From contig NC_133027.1 in NCBI RefSeq assembly GCF_048771995.1, forward strand, positions 8,428,001-8,492,000: a DNA stretch of 64,000 nt. The letters are read 5' to 3'. How positions within the stretch are numbered: position 1 is the stretch's first letter; each line of letters starts with the position of its first letter. The notes beneath the pieces are model-generated. The model was given only the letters and a program-made list of their open reading frames with translations. It did no database searches and was not told the DNA's origin. A program made the translations under genes and the position numbers. This stretch comes from Taeniopygia guttata (Eukaryota; Chordata; Aves; Passeriformes; Estrildidae). This document shows positions 11,053-23,900 of the stretch, piece by piece.

Positions 11053-12142
11053 TGTATTGAAAGATTAGCAAAATTTTGATAGCATAGGAGTACAGGGATG
11101 CCCTGTGTGAACTGCTGATGGAAGCTTCCCCATGTCCAACAGAGACAGTCCCAGGTGGCTCCAAGAGGGACCTGCCACTGGCAAAGGCCGAGCGCTTCAC
11201 AGCAGTGGTGGTGGTGCCTTTGGAATGACAGATTTAAGAAGAGAGAACAGGCATTGCAGAGAAGCAATTGCAGCCAGGAGAGAAGTATGAATGAGTGTGA
11301 GAAACAGCCCTACAGACACCCAGGTCAGTGAAGCTGAGGGCATGGAGCTGCTCCATTCCCAGGAGCTCAGATTCCCCTGCAGCCCCCGTTGCAGCCCATG
11401 GAGGGGCAGCTGTGCCCCTGCAGCCCACAGAGGACCATGGGGGAGCAGAGATCCACCTGCAGCCATAGAGCACCCCACAGCAAAGCAGGTGGATGCCTGA
11501 AGGAAGTTGTCCTACCCATAGGATGACTATGCTGGAGCAGTTTTGCTGTCAGGACCTATGACCCTGTGGGGTACCCACGCTGGAGCAGCCTGTTCCTACA
11601 GAATTGCCCCCTGAGGAAGTGTCCCAAGCTGGAGCAGTTTGTAAAGAACTGCATCCTGTGGAAAGGACTGTCCGGACTGACTGGAGGACTCTGTAGAGGA
11701 CTATCTTCCGCAGGATGGACCCACACCAGAGAAGGGGAAGAGTGTGGTGAGTTCTACCCCTGAGGAGGAAGGAGTATCAAAGACAATGTGATGAACCAAC
11801 CACAGCCCCCATTCCCCTTCCTCTGAGCTGCTGAGGGTGAGGAGGTAAAGAAAATGGGAAGTGAAGTTGAGACTCGAAAGAAGGAAGGTGTGGGGAGGTG
11901 CTTTAAAATTTGGTTTTATGTCTCACTATCCTATTCTAATTTCATTGAGTAAGTTAATGTCCCAAAGTCAAGTTATTTTTTCCCATGACAGTCGCTGCTG
12001 TGTGTGATCTCTCCCTGCCCTTATCTCAACTCATGAGCTTTTTGTTGGATTGTTGGATTTTCTCTCCCTGCCCAGCTGAACAGGGCAGTGATGAAGTGGC
12101 TTTGGTGGGCACCTAGTGTCCAGCCAGGGTCAGCCTGACACA
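11053..12142 (+). mobile_element. Solo LTR of an avian endogenous retrovirus (family not named)
   Basis: A block of about 1.09 kb, GC-richer than its surroundings, matches a repeat I remember as widespread in bird genomes. It starts TGTATT at 11053 and ends near 12140-12142 in ...CA, giving the TG...CA ends of an LTR. A TATA-like 'gatttaagaa' sits at 11231. The remembered consensus has an AATAAA followed by 'ttaaattaat' near the 3' part; here (about 11948-11960) that motif is mutated, so the polyadenylation signal appears lost. No primer-binding site, gag, pol or env sequence follows or precedes, so it is a solitary LTR. No clear flanking duplication remains. Open frames inside it on both strands are by-products of GC content. 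The orientation is from the TATA-like and tail order. Confidence 0.78.
11531..11680 (+). repeat. Degenerate ~49-bp tandem repeat inside the LTR
   Basis: The decamer 'gctggagcag' occurs at 11531, 11579 and 11628, 48 and 49 bases apart. Each copy is followed by similar text (a pyrimidine-rich block, then a 'ctgtgg/cctgagg' block). A further degenerate unit probably follows up to about 11710. LTRs of this kind can vary in unit number between copies. The units may be U3 enhancer-type repeats, but that is inference. Confidence 0.7.
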
Positions 12143-13727
12143 GGCAGCTACAGGAAAAAACATCTTCGGATTCCTAAAAAAAGATTTATAAGTATGCATG
12201 TATTCAGGCTGTCTTTAACTTGACAGTGTCTTTCTTATGTGTATACTGAGTATATCTGTCATTAATTTAAACAAATTTATGTGGAACAAACCCAATTTAA
12301 TCAGAATGCACTGGTTTCTCTTTTTTCAATATCTATTTGGTTAATAGTTGATGAGATTAATCATTAGTATAGTATCATGATGAATTACATAATCAAAGAT
12401 TCTAACAAGATTGGCAATGTTTATGAGAGTGTTAATAAGTGGCATGGCATGTCAAGTTTGACCTACCTGGATATACTACTTTTGTTTAAATTTTTATAGA
12501 AGTGTAACATTTTACATTCATATTTTGCATTTTTATAAAGGTTTTAAATTTTAATGAAATATAACAAGAGGAAATGGGCCAAATATGATCCTTAGGGTGA
12601 CTCAGTTGTTTTGAGATAAATTTATTTTGGCTTTATTTATTTTTTTTTTTATTAATGTGCCTTGTATTTACAGTTTAGCTTTCTTGTTTACCAAGGATTT
12701 TTTTTCTGTTTCATGAGTTCCTGCTGTTGTCAGCGGATTGATCTCACCAATAGATAAAATTTTCTTTTTGAATGATAAATAGATGTGACATTTTACCTTG
12801 GAAGAGGCCTGAAACATTTTAAAGCTTTTGAACTCGTTTAGGTTGCTGAAAGCCCTCAGCTACCAATCAATGGGAGGTGAGAGTGACTAGCTGAAAGCAA
12901 AAGGCTCTTGGAAGGGTGTTTGTCCTTCTAGCCCATATGTGTAAGTGGCTTAGTTTATGTCCTGTATCTCAGTCACCTAGTGAACAACTGGAGATTAATT
13001 GCAGGTGTTAAGGTCTTCAGTGAAAAATAGCTGATACAGTCTCATTGTTTTCAGTTAAGTAGAACTGTACCTACTCTGTGATACCTTTCCCTATGCATTC
13101 CTTCTCCTTTTTAGAATACCTTTTATGTCTTATCACTATCTATCATGTTTTCTAGATCTTATTCTGACCTTTAATTCTAATGCTGGATGCTATGTGACAG
13201 AGTCTTTGGAGGTTGACGTAGTTTCAAAACTTCTCCACTGCCCAAGGACCAGCTGGAAAAAACTCAACCTGTAGCACAAAGTTCTGCTAGAAGGGAAAAT
13301 AACTCAGCATTGTGAAATATCAGCATGGAGGTAAGCAACTGGGAAAATGAATATGCAGGGTGGAGCACGTACAGCTTTGCATGGCTTCCTCCGTGATCCA
13401 TACTGTCATCTGGATGTTGACTCCCAGTCCTAGAAACAATCTCGGTAGGAGTGGATATAAGCCAAGCACAAGGTTCTGCCTTTCAAGACGTTTTCCAAAA
13501 ATAAAGTTCACTACCTATCTGTACTTGCTGTGTTCTAGCTTTATGATAATACTTTTGAAAGTACTACCTTAAGAAAGACTTTTTAATTGAGCGCTTTTGA
13601 CATGTCATCAATGGGCATGTTCCCATAAAATAAAACTTGTGGGAGTAACGTAGTGTTAGTGACACTTTATATCATGTATCTGTGTGGGAAGACTGATGTC
13701 TTAACTCTGAGTGCACAACACACTTGG
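12143..13727. other. Unique non-coding sequence
   Basis: The sequence becomes AT-rich again directly after the LTR. No retroviral internal sequence, gene or other repeat is seen apart from T runs near 12640-12650. Confidence 0.65.
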
Positions 13728-13893
13728 AATCACAGAATAATTTAGGTTGAAAAAGAACTTTAAGATCAAGTCCAACATGAAACCTAACACTGCCAACTCC
13801 ACCACAAAAACTTGTTCCTAAATACCACATCTACACGTCTGTTAAATACCATCAGGGCTGGTGACTCCCCTTCCCTGAGCAACCCATTCCTTA
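13728..13893 (-). mobile_element. CR1 LINE 3' end
   Basis: On the + strand the antisense CR1 order is clear: 'ggaatcacagaata' tail, 'ttaggttgaaaaagaact', 'aagatcaagtccaac', 'aacctaacactgcca', 'taccacatctacacgtct', 'taaataccatcagggctgg' and 'tgactccccttccctgagca'. Similarity ends near 13893, so the element is strongly 5'-truncated and keeps no coding region. The sequence belongs to the same broad type as the outer copy at 1513-1950. Confidence 0.9.
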
Positions 13894-16800
13894 TGCTGGC
13901 CCCTGGTAGCAAATGAGACACTCAGAGATCCTCTGCCTGATTTCCATTTACTGTTCCATGAGTCTCCTTCAAGTCCTGTATCCTGTCTGCCAGCTCCACG
14001 TAGATGTCTCAGATACTGCTGAAGGATTCAAATGTCTTTGAATGCTCTTATTTAAACAAGTGAATTGAACTCTGCATGAATGCTTGCTTTTCTACCCTGG
14101 ACTTTATAGTTGTGCTCTTTCAATTAATTATGCAGAGAAATCATGTACTTATGAGGTAACTTTCTCATGTCATCCTGAAAGGAGTCTAAAATAGGGAGGA
14201 TTAATATCTGAAGATATTTCTCTGTAGTGGTGGTAAATAACAGACTTAGGCTCACAGTCACCTCAGCTCCAGCCATCTCCAGTACCTAACACGTTCATCT
14301 GGGCTGGTTACTCCAGGGTCCAAAAATCACCACTAAAGAGAACTGGGAATTTAAGAAATAATTGGTTTTACCTACATTTTATTGTCTAGATGACATGAAG
14401 TGATAACTCACACCCTAGATCCTTAAGTTTTGAAATTTAGATGAAATTAATCCTAGATATACTCTTAAGAGGAAAACTTTCCTTCATTTGCACATACATC
14501 TCCCACTGGTTGAGCTCAGTACAGAAAAAAATTCAGATACAAGTCCTCAGATTCCAATGACTCCAGAATATTCACATAATGACAGGTTAATAATACAATT
14601 ATTGAATATAAATTCTGAAGATATAAATAGAATGCTTGTGTTGTATGGCCTGTGCACCAGCTCTGTCTACAGGGGTGAATTTCACCTTGTGGATGAAATC
14701 TTGATTATACAGCTCCACACAGCTGTAGGATGATAATTATATAATTAACAGAGAGTGCTCAAATCCCAACATGTAGCCATGGATGCACACCTGCCATGTA
14801 GTAATGGGAGTGAATTTCCTTTTAACATGCACGTATGGGCTAATGTGGACCACACTGATTTTTTCCTCTTTCCATTGGCACTGGGAAAAGAGGAGTGAAA
14901 AAAAGTGAAATCTTTATTACTATTTTTGCTAGCACTACTCTTCATCTGCCTTCTTAATTAGTCCTGCTGTGTGGTTGAGACTCCACATAGGCTGTCATGC
15001 CACAGGGTAGACCTATATATTATAATATAGCAATTATATGATTTAACCTCACACTTTCCTGCATGAATGACTGATTCTATCTCTCATGCTGCAAGCATTT
15101 ACATCTGGCAGATATGTGGCTGCTGTTTTTTTAATGACTGAAACTTGTTTTGGTAGGGTTGGTCCACTCTCTTATCCAGTCTCTCCAGCCATGAGTGGAA
15201 TGAAAAAGGTGAAAGGGCAGCAGTCAATGAAATAAATATTTTTTACATCTTTTTTATACCATATACTTTCAGGATTCAAGTTCCTGGTGGGTGGGGAAAT
15301 TATTACAAAATAGAATTGACCTTTAGAACTTGAGGGTTTATTTCAAAAATTCAGAAGTTCCGGACAGGATATTTGGCATGGTTTTTGGGATATGTCCTTT
15401 GAGCTCTGTCATTTCTGGTGGTCTCAAATATGCATGAGATAACAAACATTAATTACTATTACTTCTGATTTTCATCTACTGCATTTTTCCACTGAAATTA
15501 CTAAATTATGGGTCAGCTTTTGCCATAAAGAACAGAGATTTTCCTTTATCTCTGGCAGTTTTTTTACATACTTGCAGACTTACAGTGTCTCATACTCATG
15601 GTCTGGATGCTGAACAAATATCTGCCATGAACTTTGGTATTCAGCTTTTGACAGCATGAGAGGATCTTCATGATTGAGTAGACTGTAAACAGCCACTAAA
15701 GAATTATGCACATCAAGTTTATCAGAAACTCACGGTTAACACTTTTTATCAAAACTGACTATATAAAGGTTTCAACCTGAGCAATATTCTTAGGGGATCA
15801 GTGAAGTGTTTAACCGATTTCAGAAAGTCAGGTTCAGTCTGGCTGACTGTCACTCACATGTATCCATGTATGTTAGCACAGGATTTGTGTTTTTATTTTA
15901 AATTACTTTTCCCCTCACTAATAGAAAGTAGGATATCATGTTTCATCTTGCTAAAACCCAAAGCGAGGGAAGAGAGCAAGCACCAGTTCATATACGTAGA
16001 AGCCATGCACTGAGAGCATCTGCTTCAAAGTATTATATGTTTCTGTCCTTTTTCATTTCTCTTAAAACTATTCATTAATTTTCTGATTCTCCAGATTCCT
16101 TGGGATTACGTGTTAAGCTCTGTTTTATTGCATCTGTAACAGTGTACTGCAAAAGGGTGAAGGTTGTCAATTCAGTGTTAAATACCATCTTGGTTACAAA
16201 AATTCTTTACTCGTTCTGCTCCCAAATCTGAGCTTTCCTCTGTGCCTTTCCAGCTATTGAAGTTACACTGCTCTTTTATTTGGATGCATGCTCAATGTGC
16301 CATCATTCTGCAAGAAATGAGATACTAATGTGACATAAACAGGAGATATTATCAAATCAGAGATATATATACAAGTCTAAACTGCTAAATTGTGTTCTTA
16401 TGTCATTGTATAGGCCTTATACTTTGTTCTTCTTTAGGTGTAAGAATGCATTGAATAATTTTTAAAATTAAGAAAGTAAATTTAAATACTATTGAAATAT
16501 ATTGTCTACTTATAGAAGCATAATTCAATATCAAACTTCACCAAACTTAGTTTAAATACCATTTTAAGGGAGAGAATGTGACTTTTAAAAGCATTTAAAT
16601 ACTTGCCATTATACCCTCACCTTTCTCAAATATTCCATATAAGAGGTCTAATTTTGTTTGGTTTATTCTCTTCAGCTTAGTTTATTTAACTTAATTATTC
16701 AATTTAGAATGTTCTTTAAAAATAAATCTTTTTCATTTTAATGTTATCATAAACTATTTCAGTTTGCTCCAGACTGACCTCATATTAATGTTTCAGTTCA

Positions 16801-18132
16801 TATCAAATTTCAAACATTTGGTTTGATTTAAATAAGAATGCCAGTTTTCCCACTTTCAAAAAGTACATTGACGCTGCAAACTTTTTTTTTTCATCCCACT
16901 CCTTCTTTGTGTGTGTTGTGATTAAAGGATTGCCATGTGTTCTGTGGGTTTCTACTTCCATACTGTTTCCTACTGTCAAGTAGTCCAGAATGACTGGCAG
17001 GTATTAACATGCATCTGCTGGGTATCTGAAATCATGTGAGGTGAAATTCATCCCATCCCTGTAGGAACTGAAAAATGCCAAGTCTCCTACTGCCTTCTAT
17101 GGAGGTGAGGAAGAAATACCTATGGTATGACAGAGCTGAATGTGGCCAGGCAATTTGGTTTCTGTTCACTCTTAGACAGAATTCATGGTTTTGATGTGGA
17201 ATCCACCCAGCTTTTCTAAGCAGAGGCAGGCTGAGAAGGCAATGGGTCTGAAGGATCCTGAGAAGGCAAAAGGAATTGTCGTGGATCCAGGGCAGTAAAT
17301 GACAGGCAGAAAGGGGCTGTGTAAAGTTACAGAACAGAGTGGTACCCATAGCAAGGAATTATCTGAAAAGTTATCAAAGCATATTTGTTTTTGTGACCTT
17401 GTGCTAAATCACAGGATCTTAGACTCTTGGCATAGACACTGACAGACATTAGTAGGGAATTCAGAACCATGTGGAGGATGCAACTGCAGCCCTTTTCACC
17501 AGGTAAATGTTTTATCCACCAGACATCAATGTAATTCTCTCATTTGACCCACAAAGTAGTCAGACAAATCATCTTCCATTCCTTCAGTGTCTCCACCTGA
17601 GCAACACCTTTCAGACACCTGCATTTAAAGATGAAAATCCCTGTAAAGGAACTGTATTTTGTATCTTTATCATTTCAATGTGCTTTTTCCAAATAAAGGA
17701 ATGAACTCCTTTATATGGCTCATAAGGATGAAAAATACACAGTGTTTTTGTGTGCATATGTGTGTGTGGGGAGGACTGAACAGTAAATGAATATGTATGC
17801 AACACTAGGGTGACATCTGATTGAAATCAATTCCAAGTGAGCAGTGCACTGTTCCATATCACGGGTTACTGATGCACACGCTCGTCCATGGGCAGAACAT
17901 TGTGTTCATACAAGTCCCATTTGCTGTGTGTATCTATCAGCTGATCATCCAACAGAGACTGCTGTATAAATTGCTGATTTCTTTTGCTGGCCACTGCACC
18001 TTAACGACCTCAGGACAGAGGACCCAGAAAGTGCTCTGTGTTTTGTGCTGTAATTTTATATACAGTAGCGGCATATTAACAAGAATAATTTCACCTCCTC
18101 TCTGTAAGATGACATGCAGTTGTCACTGGCAC

Positions 18133-18133
<1 letters not shown>
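13894..18133. other. Unique non-coding sequence
   Basis: No gene or mobile element is recognised. The part at 16300-16860 is especially AT-rich. Open frames (for example 105 codons at 17032-17349 minus) have no family resemblance and lack coding context. Confidence 0.65.
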
Positions 18134-18170
<37 letters not shown>

Positions 18171-18181
18171 CAAAAAAAAAA
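18134..18181 (+). repeat. Poly-A tract (34 A, then 10 A)
   Basis: An uninterrupted run of 34 A is followed by ttgc and 10 more A. I looked for a processed pseudogene upstream. There is no AATAAA signal within the preceding 40 bases and no recognisable gene sequence, so I treat this as a simple homopolymer. Confidence 0.9.
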
Positions 18182-20924
18182 TTTGCCAGCTGCTACTGCT
18201 GTGAAGAACACTTAGCTTCACTTTCTAAACCAGAAAAAGGACAGAGTTATTTACCAGATCCTTAGTAATGAATGATAATGCTTAATATGATATCCATTCC
18301 AACTGCTGAGAAAATTTAGGTAGGCAGAATGCAATTTCTCAGATTGGAATTTGGCCAAGACACTGGGGATATACTGTTGTTACAAGGGCAATGACATTTT
18401 TAATCCCACCTGAAGACAACAATCCCTTGTAATAGCTACTCACATATATTTTTTTTCAAAAACTTTTTTTTGAAAACACCCCTCAATAGTGTCCCAGTTA
18501 AAAAAAAAAAACCAAAAACCCCACAAAACCAAAATTAAAAACAAAACCAACCCCCCAAACATTGGAGATTTATAATTTTTCATCTTAGTTATGCACGGTC
18601 CTTCCATAGTGCTCAGCTGGTGTTGTGTTCCCTGCCCTATTGTAAAAAAGTAGTAATGCAGTAGTTTTAAACACAGAATTTCATTTGTGAGAAATCATGG
18701 TATTTCCATGTTTTGTCTTCTGAAATAAAATAAGACAATATATTCTTCTCCTTCTAATGGAATGAGAAGATCAGAGCAAAAAGTTTCCCAAGCATCTAGA
18801 TCAAGGCAAAACATATGATGCTATTTAATCAAAAGTAGCATTTTTGTTTCTTGATAAAAATTGAATATTTTGTTCAGACTATTCTCTGTGTCTGCCTGAA
18901 TCTGCTGAGCTGTTTGAGAATACAAACCAAGTTACTTGTAGTTCCATTTTTTTGCCCAGGTTTTGTGTTAGTGCTGAGCAATATTTCTGAGAATAATTTT
19001 CATTTTTGCCTGTTGCCACAAGAGATCTAACTTGGGTTGGCTTAGCCACAGATTTTGAGCTCCAGGTCTCTCCTCTCCATCTTGTCATGGCTCCTGTTAT
19101 ACCTTAGGAGCAGAAAGGAATTCCTGTTTCCACAATGATTTTTTTAATAATTGTAACACCTCCATTCTTTCATGGTATTTTTGGACACTGAGATCACAAT
19201 GGGGCCTTTTCAGACTACAAGGAGTTGGTCAGCCACCTAGCTTGGTAGAACAAAGATAAAAAGGACTGGATACATCAACATTACTCAATGTTTCAGTATT
19301 CAATATATTGATGTCCCCTTAAAAAGTATGTGAACCAAAAAAACCCAAACACAACCATAATGAATTTCAGTTCTAGCTGAAAAAACAATTGGACAGCTAT
19401 GATGAATCATCTCCTATAAAAAGAGAAAAATACTGTAACTTCTTTTTGTTTCCAGATCAGACACAGCACTGCTGCTTTGAAAAATCTGTGAGCAGGAGAG
19501 GTATTTTGGGGGGGATACTGTCATGTAAATAAATCCACTGAATATTTTCCTCTGCTCTGGACTTCCTTATATTGGAATTGCCATGCAAAAGATCTCTCCA
19601 AGCAGTAAAAAGAAATAAAACCCCCCACACTGGTATGTTTCAAGCTGCTGAGTTTATTTAGGATGGAGCCAGGTCTAAAGAGACCAAGCCTTGCAGCCTT
19701 GTGTCCAACACCCATCTGCATGAAGAGAACAATCTGTGCGTACTTTTTTCTCATGAAAGTTGCCTCATTAGTGCTCTGGGCAAAGCCTGCAGCTGGAATT
19801 GCTCTGCAGTGTCTCAGGGTTTGAGTACAGAACAGATCTTAGGGCTGAAGGGATGTGAGGAGAGACCTGACAGATATCTTGGGTCCATCTCTGCTGTCCT
19901 TGAATCTTGATGATGCTGCTGTGGAAGTGGGATAATGCTGGATAATCTAAGCAGCAGAAAGTCACAAAGTGGGAAGGAATGTGGGTAGCCCTTACATATT
20001 CTTTTTTGTGAGTCTTGACACAGGGGTCTAATTATGGACAATAAATCTCAGTTTAGTCTCCCAATAATTCTTAACTTCTGAGAGGACAAGATTGATTTTT
20101 TTTTTGCTATTTCAGAGGCATGAAATTCAGAAGCAACTCCAGTAAAGCCAAACACATAAGCTTTCAGGCACTGAAGTCAGTATAAAACTGGTTAAAGGAA
20201 GATATAAAATCTGTAATTCTATACTGTGCTTACAAATTCATACATATACAGATTTAGTACTTTTTGACAAGGGAATGATAATGCAAAGAGATGACATTGA
20301 AGTTTTAAGCCAAACTTAACTTTTACATAACCTGTTAACTTATATAAGATTATCAACCTGACTTATTCTAGACTACTTGAACAATGAAATTAACTTCTGT
20401 AAAAATTTTTTTATATTAATTACTATAGTGAACACACTTGTAAAAATCAAATTTTTAAAAATTTACTGAACAAAAGAAAGTTTAACAAACATTCTGATTT
20501 AAAATCTTCAGACAAAAAAGTCAGTATTTTTACCAGATTGAACCTATATTATTTCAGACTTTAAAAAAAGTTATACATTGTCCCAAAAGGAAAATAGAAG
20601 AATATTACTTAAACTTATAGGAATACTATATTTTTGTATATCATCTTCAGGTGGAAAAAAAGTATTGGTCTCTGAAACTCATAATTCTCCAGAATTTTTA
20701 TGAATACATATTTTAATAATGCTGGAGAGATCCTGTACTGGTTGAAAGCTCAGTGTAGATACTCAGTGATGCTCCTACAACAGCTTAGCACTCTTATACA
20801 CATATCAATACTAACACTAAGTACTAAACCGTTCAATCACTCTATTTAAAGTATCTCAGTAAACAAATGGGAATTCTAGATTTAGAAGCCCTAGAAATAC
20901 CAGTTCCCAAATGTTTCTGCATGC

Positions 20925-20926
<2 letters not shown>
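18182..20926. other. Unique non-coding sequence with an A/C-rich patch
   Basis: A low-complexity A and C patch lies at 18500-18560, with alternating A runs and short C runs on the + strand. Otherwise this is AT-rich unique sequence with no gene or mobile element recognised. Confidence 0.65.

Positions 20927-20964
<38 letters not shown>
20927..20964. repeat. (TG)19 microsatellite
   Basis: Nineteen uninterrupted TG units. A perfect dinucleotide array of this length is usually length-polymorphic in birds. Confidence 0.97.
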
Positions 20965-20967
<3 letters not shown>

Positions 20968-23900
20968 ATATGAGTGTAAGTTTCTACACTGATGATAGAT
21001 AAAAGATACAGGTGTGTAAATCAAAGTGCAGAAAAAAATCTCACAAGTGGAGCATCACCTGCATGTTAACAAGTTCAGTCTGCCATTTCTTTGTTTCCAA
21101 ACAGATTATTAAATATCTTGCCAAACAAAGACAGATGAATTTTTTTGGATGCCTAATTATTTGGAAAGGAGGGTAATAAACAGGTAGTTGAAATGGAAGT
21201 GGAAGGAACTTCTGAGGGCTCAGAAATTTAAGAAAAATAGTACTCTAAACAACTTCACTCCCAAATTTCTGTGTCACTTGCTAACATTTTGAAATTGTGA
21301 AATAACCACAGAAATGGAAAAAGAAGGGAACAAGCATCATTCATTCCACATACTACTCACTTCTGAACCAAAGAGCTACCCTTGAATTTGATGTGCAAGA
21401 ATGGATGTATGAACAAATATATTTTCAGGACTAAAGGGGCCCATTTTCGTCCATAGTTGTCATATAGAGCTTATTCTATATATTTTTGTTCTGAGATTCA
21501 CTAAGAATTCAATTATTCAAGAAATATTTAAAATAAAATTGAATATCCATTTATTTGGAGTTCTAGCCAAACAAGTGGATGTCTACATACCCTATTTGGT
21601 ACATAGCAATGCATACAGTAAACAAATATAAGAAAATCAGTTAAATAGTGTTAATATAATTGTTTTCCAGTGTCTTCTGCTTATGAAGTAAGACAGTTTT
21701 TAAAGGTTTAAAAGAGCCTATTTTGCTATTGAGATCACCTGCTCAATATTGACTTTGCTTTTTCCTTGGAGTAGTAGCAAACCAAAATGACTGTAAAATA
21801 TTAGGAATTACTTAAGACAGAACATAATTTCTGTCTTTGACTACTCATCATGAGGTCGGTCTCTCTTTTACTGTTCAGCATGTTCCCTGAAGATTTATTT
21901 GGTATTACATCTTCATTGAAAAATCTTGTCTTGTTGACACAGCAGTACTTCCTCTAATGAAGATCAAGCTATTTTCAATGTATTTTCTCAGTATATTTTT
22001 AGTGGTGAAAAATACCTCTCTTCAGCTGAGAAGAAGTTACTCTGCAAAGTAATAAAGAGAATAAAAATGTATACTAGTAAGTCTTTGTGTGGTTAATAGG
22101 CTACAAAAATGCCCAGGTATTGCTCCTGTGAGTGAAAAAGAACCTGCACTTAGCAACCTGCTCAAGTCAGGAGACTTATTGAGTGTTGCACTAAGTTATG
22201 ATTTGGAAAGGCATTGATCAGACTCAGTGCTAATTCTTTCACTGTGCTTTATGGGAGTGGGATAAGTTCTCTTCCCATTGAGCTGATGGTAGCTCTGCCA
22301 TTGATTTCATTTGGAGTAATAGCATCAGTCCAAGTGTCTGTTGCAAGACAATAAAGTACAGTTTATTTAAGTGCATGAGAGGATTTTACGAGACAGCAAA
22401 GCACATAGGCTACAGAGAGTAGAAGCAGCAAATAAACTAGATAAGACAAACATTCCAGGCTTTGTTCTTTGTAATCCACCAGTTTTCTGTATCTGTTGTT
22501 TACAAATCCCATTTTTTTCATCTCTTCAGTTGTTAACTGCCCACACTTCTTTATTCAGTCTATATTCTTTGTCTAAATACTACTTGTCTTCCTAAATAAC
22601 TTTGTCATGTTTTTACTCCTCAGAAGTTTGATCTTTTCTTTCTTTCCTTTTTCTTTTTTTGACTATTGAGTTGTTCCATTTTCTACCTCATTAGGTCATA
22701 CTTCCTAAGTTTTTGAAATAAGGGCTCTCTCACAGCAGGGTTCCTTCTGAGCTCATCATCATTTTTGGAAAGGGAAAAAAGGAAGACCAGGAAGACCTGG
22801 GGAGATACAGGCAGGTCTTCCCCACCAAGATCTAACCCAATAAGATCACTGAGAAGATCCTACTGTAATTTATGCTAAGGCACAGGATTTCCTACAACAG
22901 GGTTACAGTGTTGGCACATAAGGAGAGAGCAAATGGCATCTCCTACTTCAGCTACGTCAAACAGCTTTGAAATTTTCCCCACCCAATTTTTGGAAATTGA
23001 CTGAAAAATAAAAACAAGAAAATAATCAATAAAGAAAGTAACAATAGTAACAATAATTAAATAAAAACCCATCCTGCAGAACTTTGGGTGGCAAGGAAAC
23101 AAAGAAGTGCAGTACAGCAGATGTTGAGTTCTCTGACGGTATCATAGCTATTAGAAATGAATACTGACATGTTAGAAATGTGTGTTACTTTTCCCTCCAA
23201 TATGTTTAGATTACCAAAATCTCTAATTAGCATTTGAGTGTTTCCTAGTCTTTGTGAAATTCTGAAAAACAATTGTAGCAACCCAAAATATTTTCTTGCT
23301 CTTGATGAGATAACAATCCATTTCCTAGGGAAGTTGGATTTTTCATGGTCACTATCAAAAAGAAGAGAATGGAAACTTTGTTATAGAGAGTAAATTTCCC
23401 CTTTATTTTTTCCTAGTTTTAATTAATATTATATCTTTTCCTACAGCCTTCTGGGGCTTGGTTTGGTTGTCAGTTTTCTTTAATTATTGTACTTATTGTG
23501 ATTAATTCAGGCAATTCTTTAGAATTTATATTCCTAATCAAGTTATGTATTTTAATTCATTTACCATTCTTGTTTTAAATTATACTCACCTAATCTCTTT
23601 TTCAAATATGCATTTTGTTTTGTTCTGAAGAATGTCTAGATGATTTTTTTGCAATCATGAAAAATAATTAGATGGTACTCCAATTAAAAATGAACAGAAA
23701 CTCCTGAAAATCCAGGAAAGGGTCAATGTTATATTAATTTATTAAAAAAGAATTTTTAATATATTTCCCCATATATATTCTTCCACACTGATAGGATAGA
23801 ATAGTAAGAAAGAAAGAAAATACAGTCCTTGTATTATCTCATGGAGAGTTTTCAGTGTCAGATAGAAAGTGATAGAAAGATAATGGGAACAATATTGGAT

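Noticed and set aside
11197..11500. Several overlapping open frames on both strands
   Set aside because: They lie inside the LTR-like element and result from its GC-rich, stop-poor composition.
18134..18181. Poly-A tail of a processed pseudogene
   Set aside because: No AATAAA signal just upstream, no recognisable gene sequence, and no matching flanking duplications found.
22790..22821. 10-bp inverted repeat with 12-base loop as a structured RNA
   Set aside because: Short stem, no extended pairing outside it, and such hairpins are expected by chance in a window of this size.
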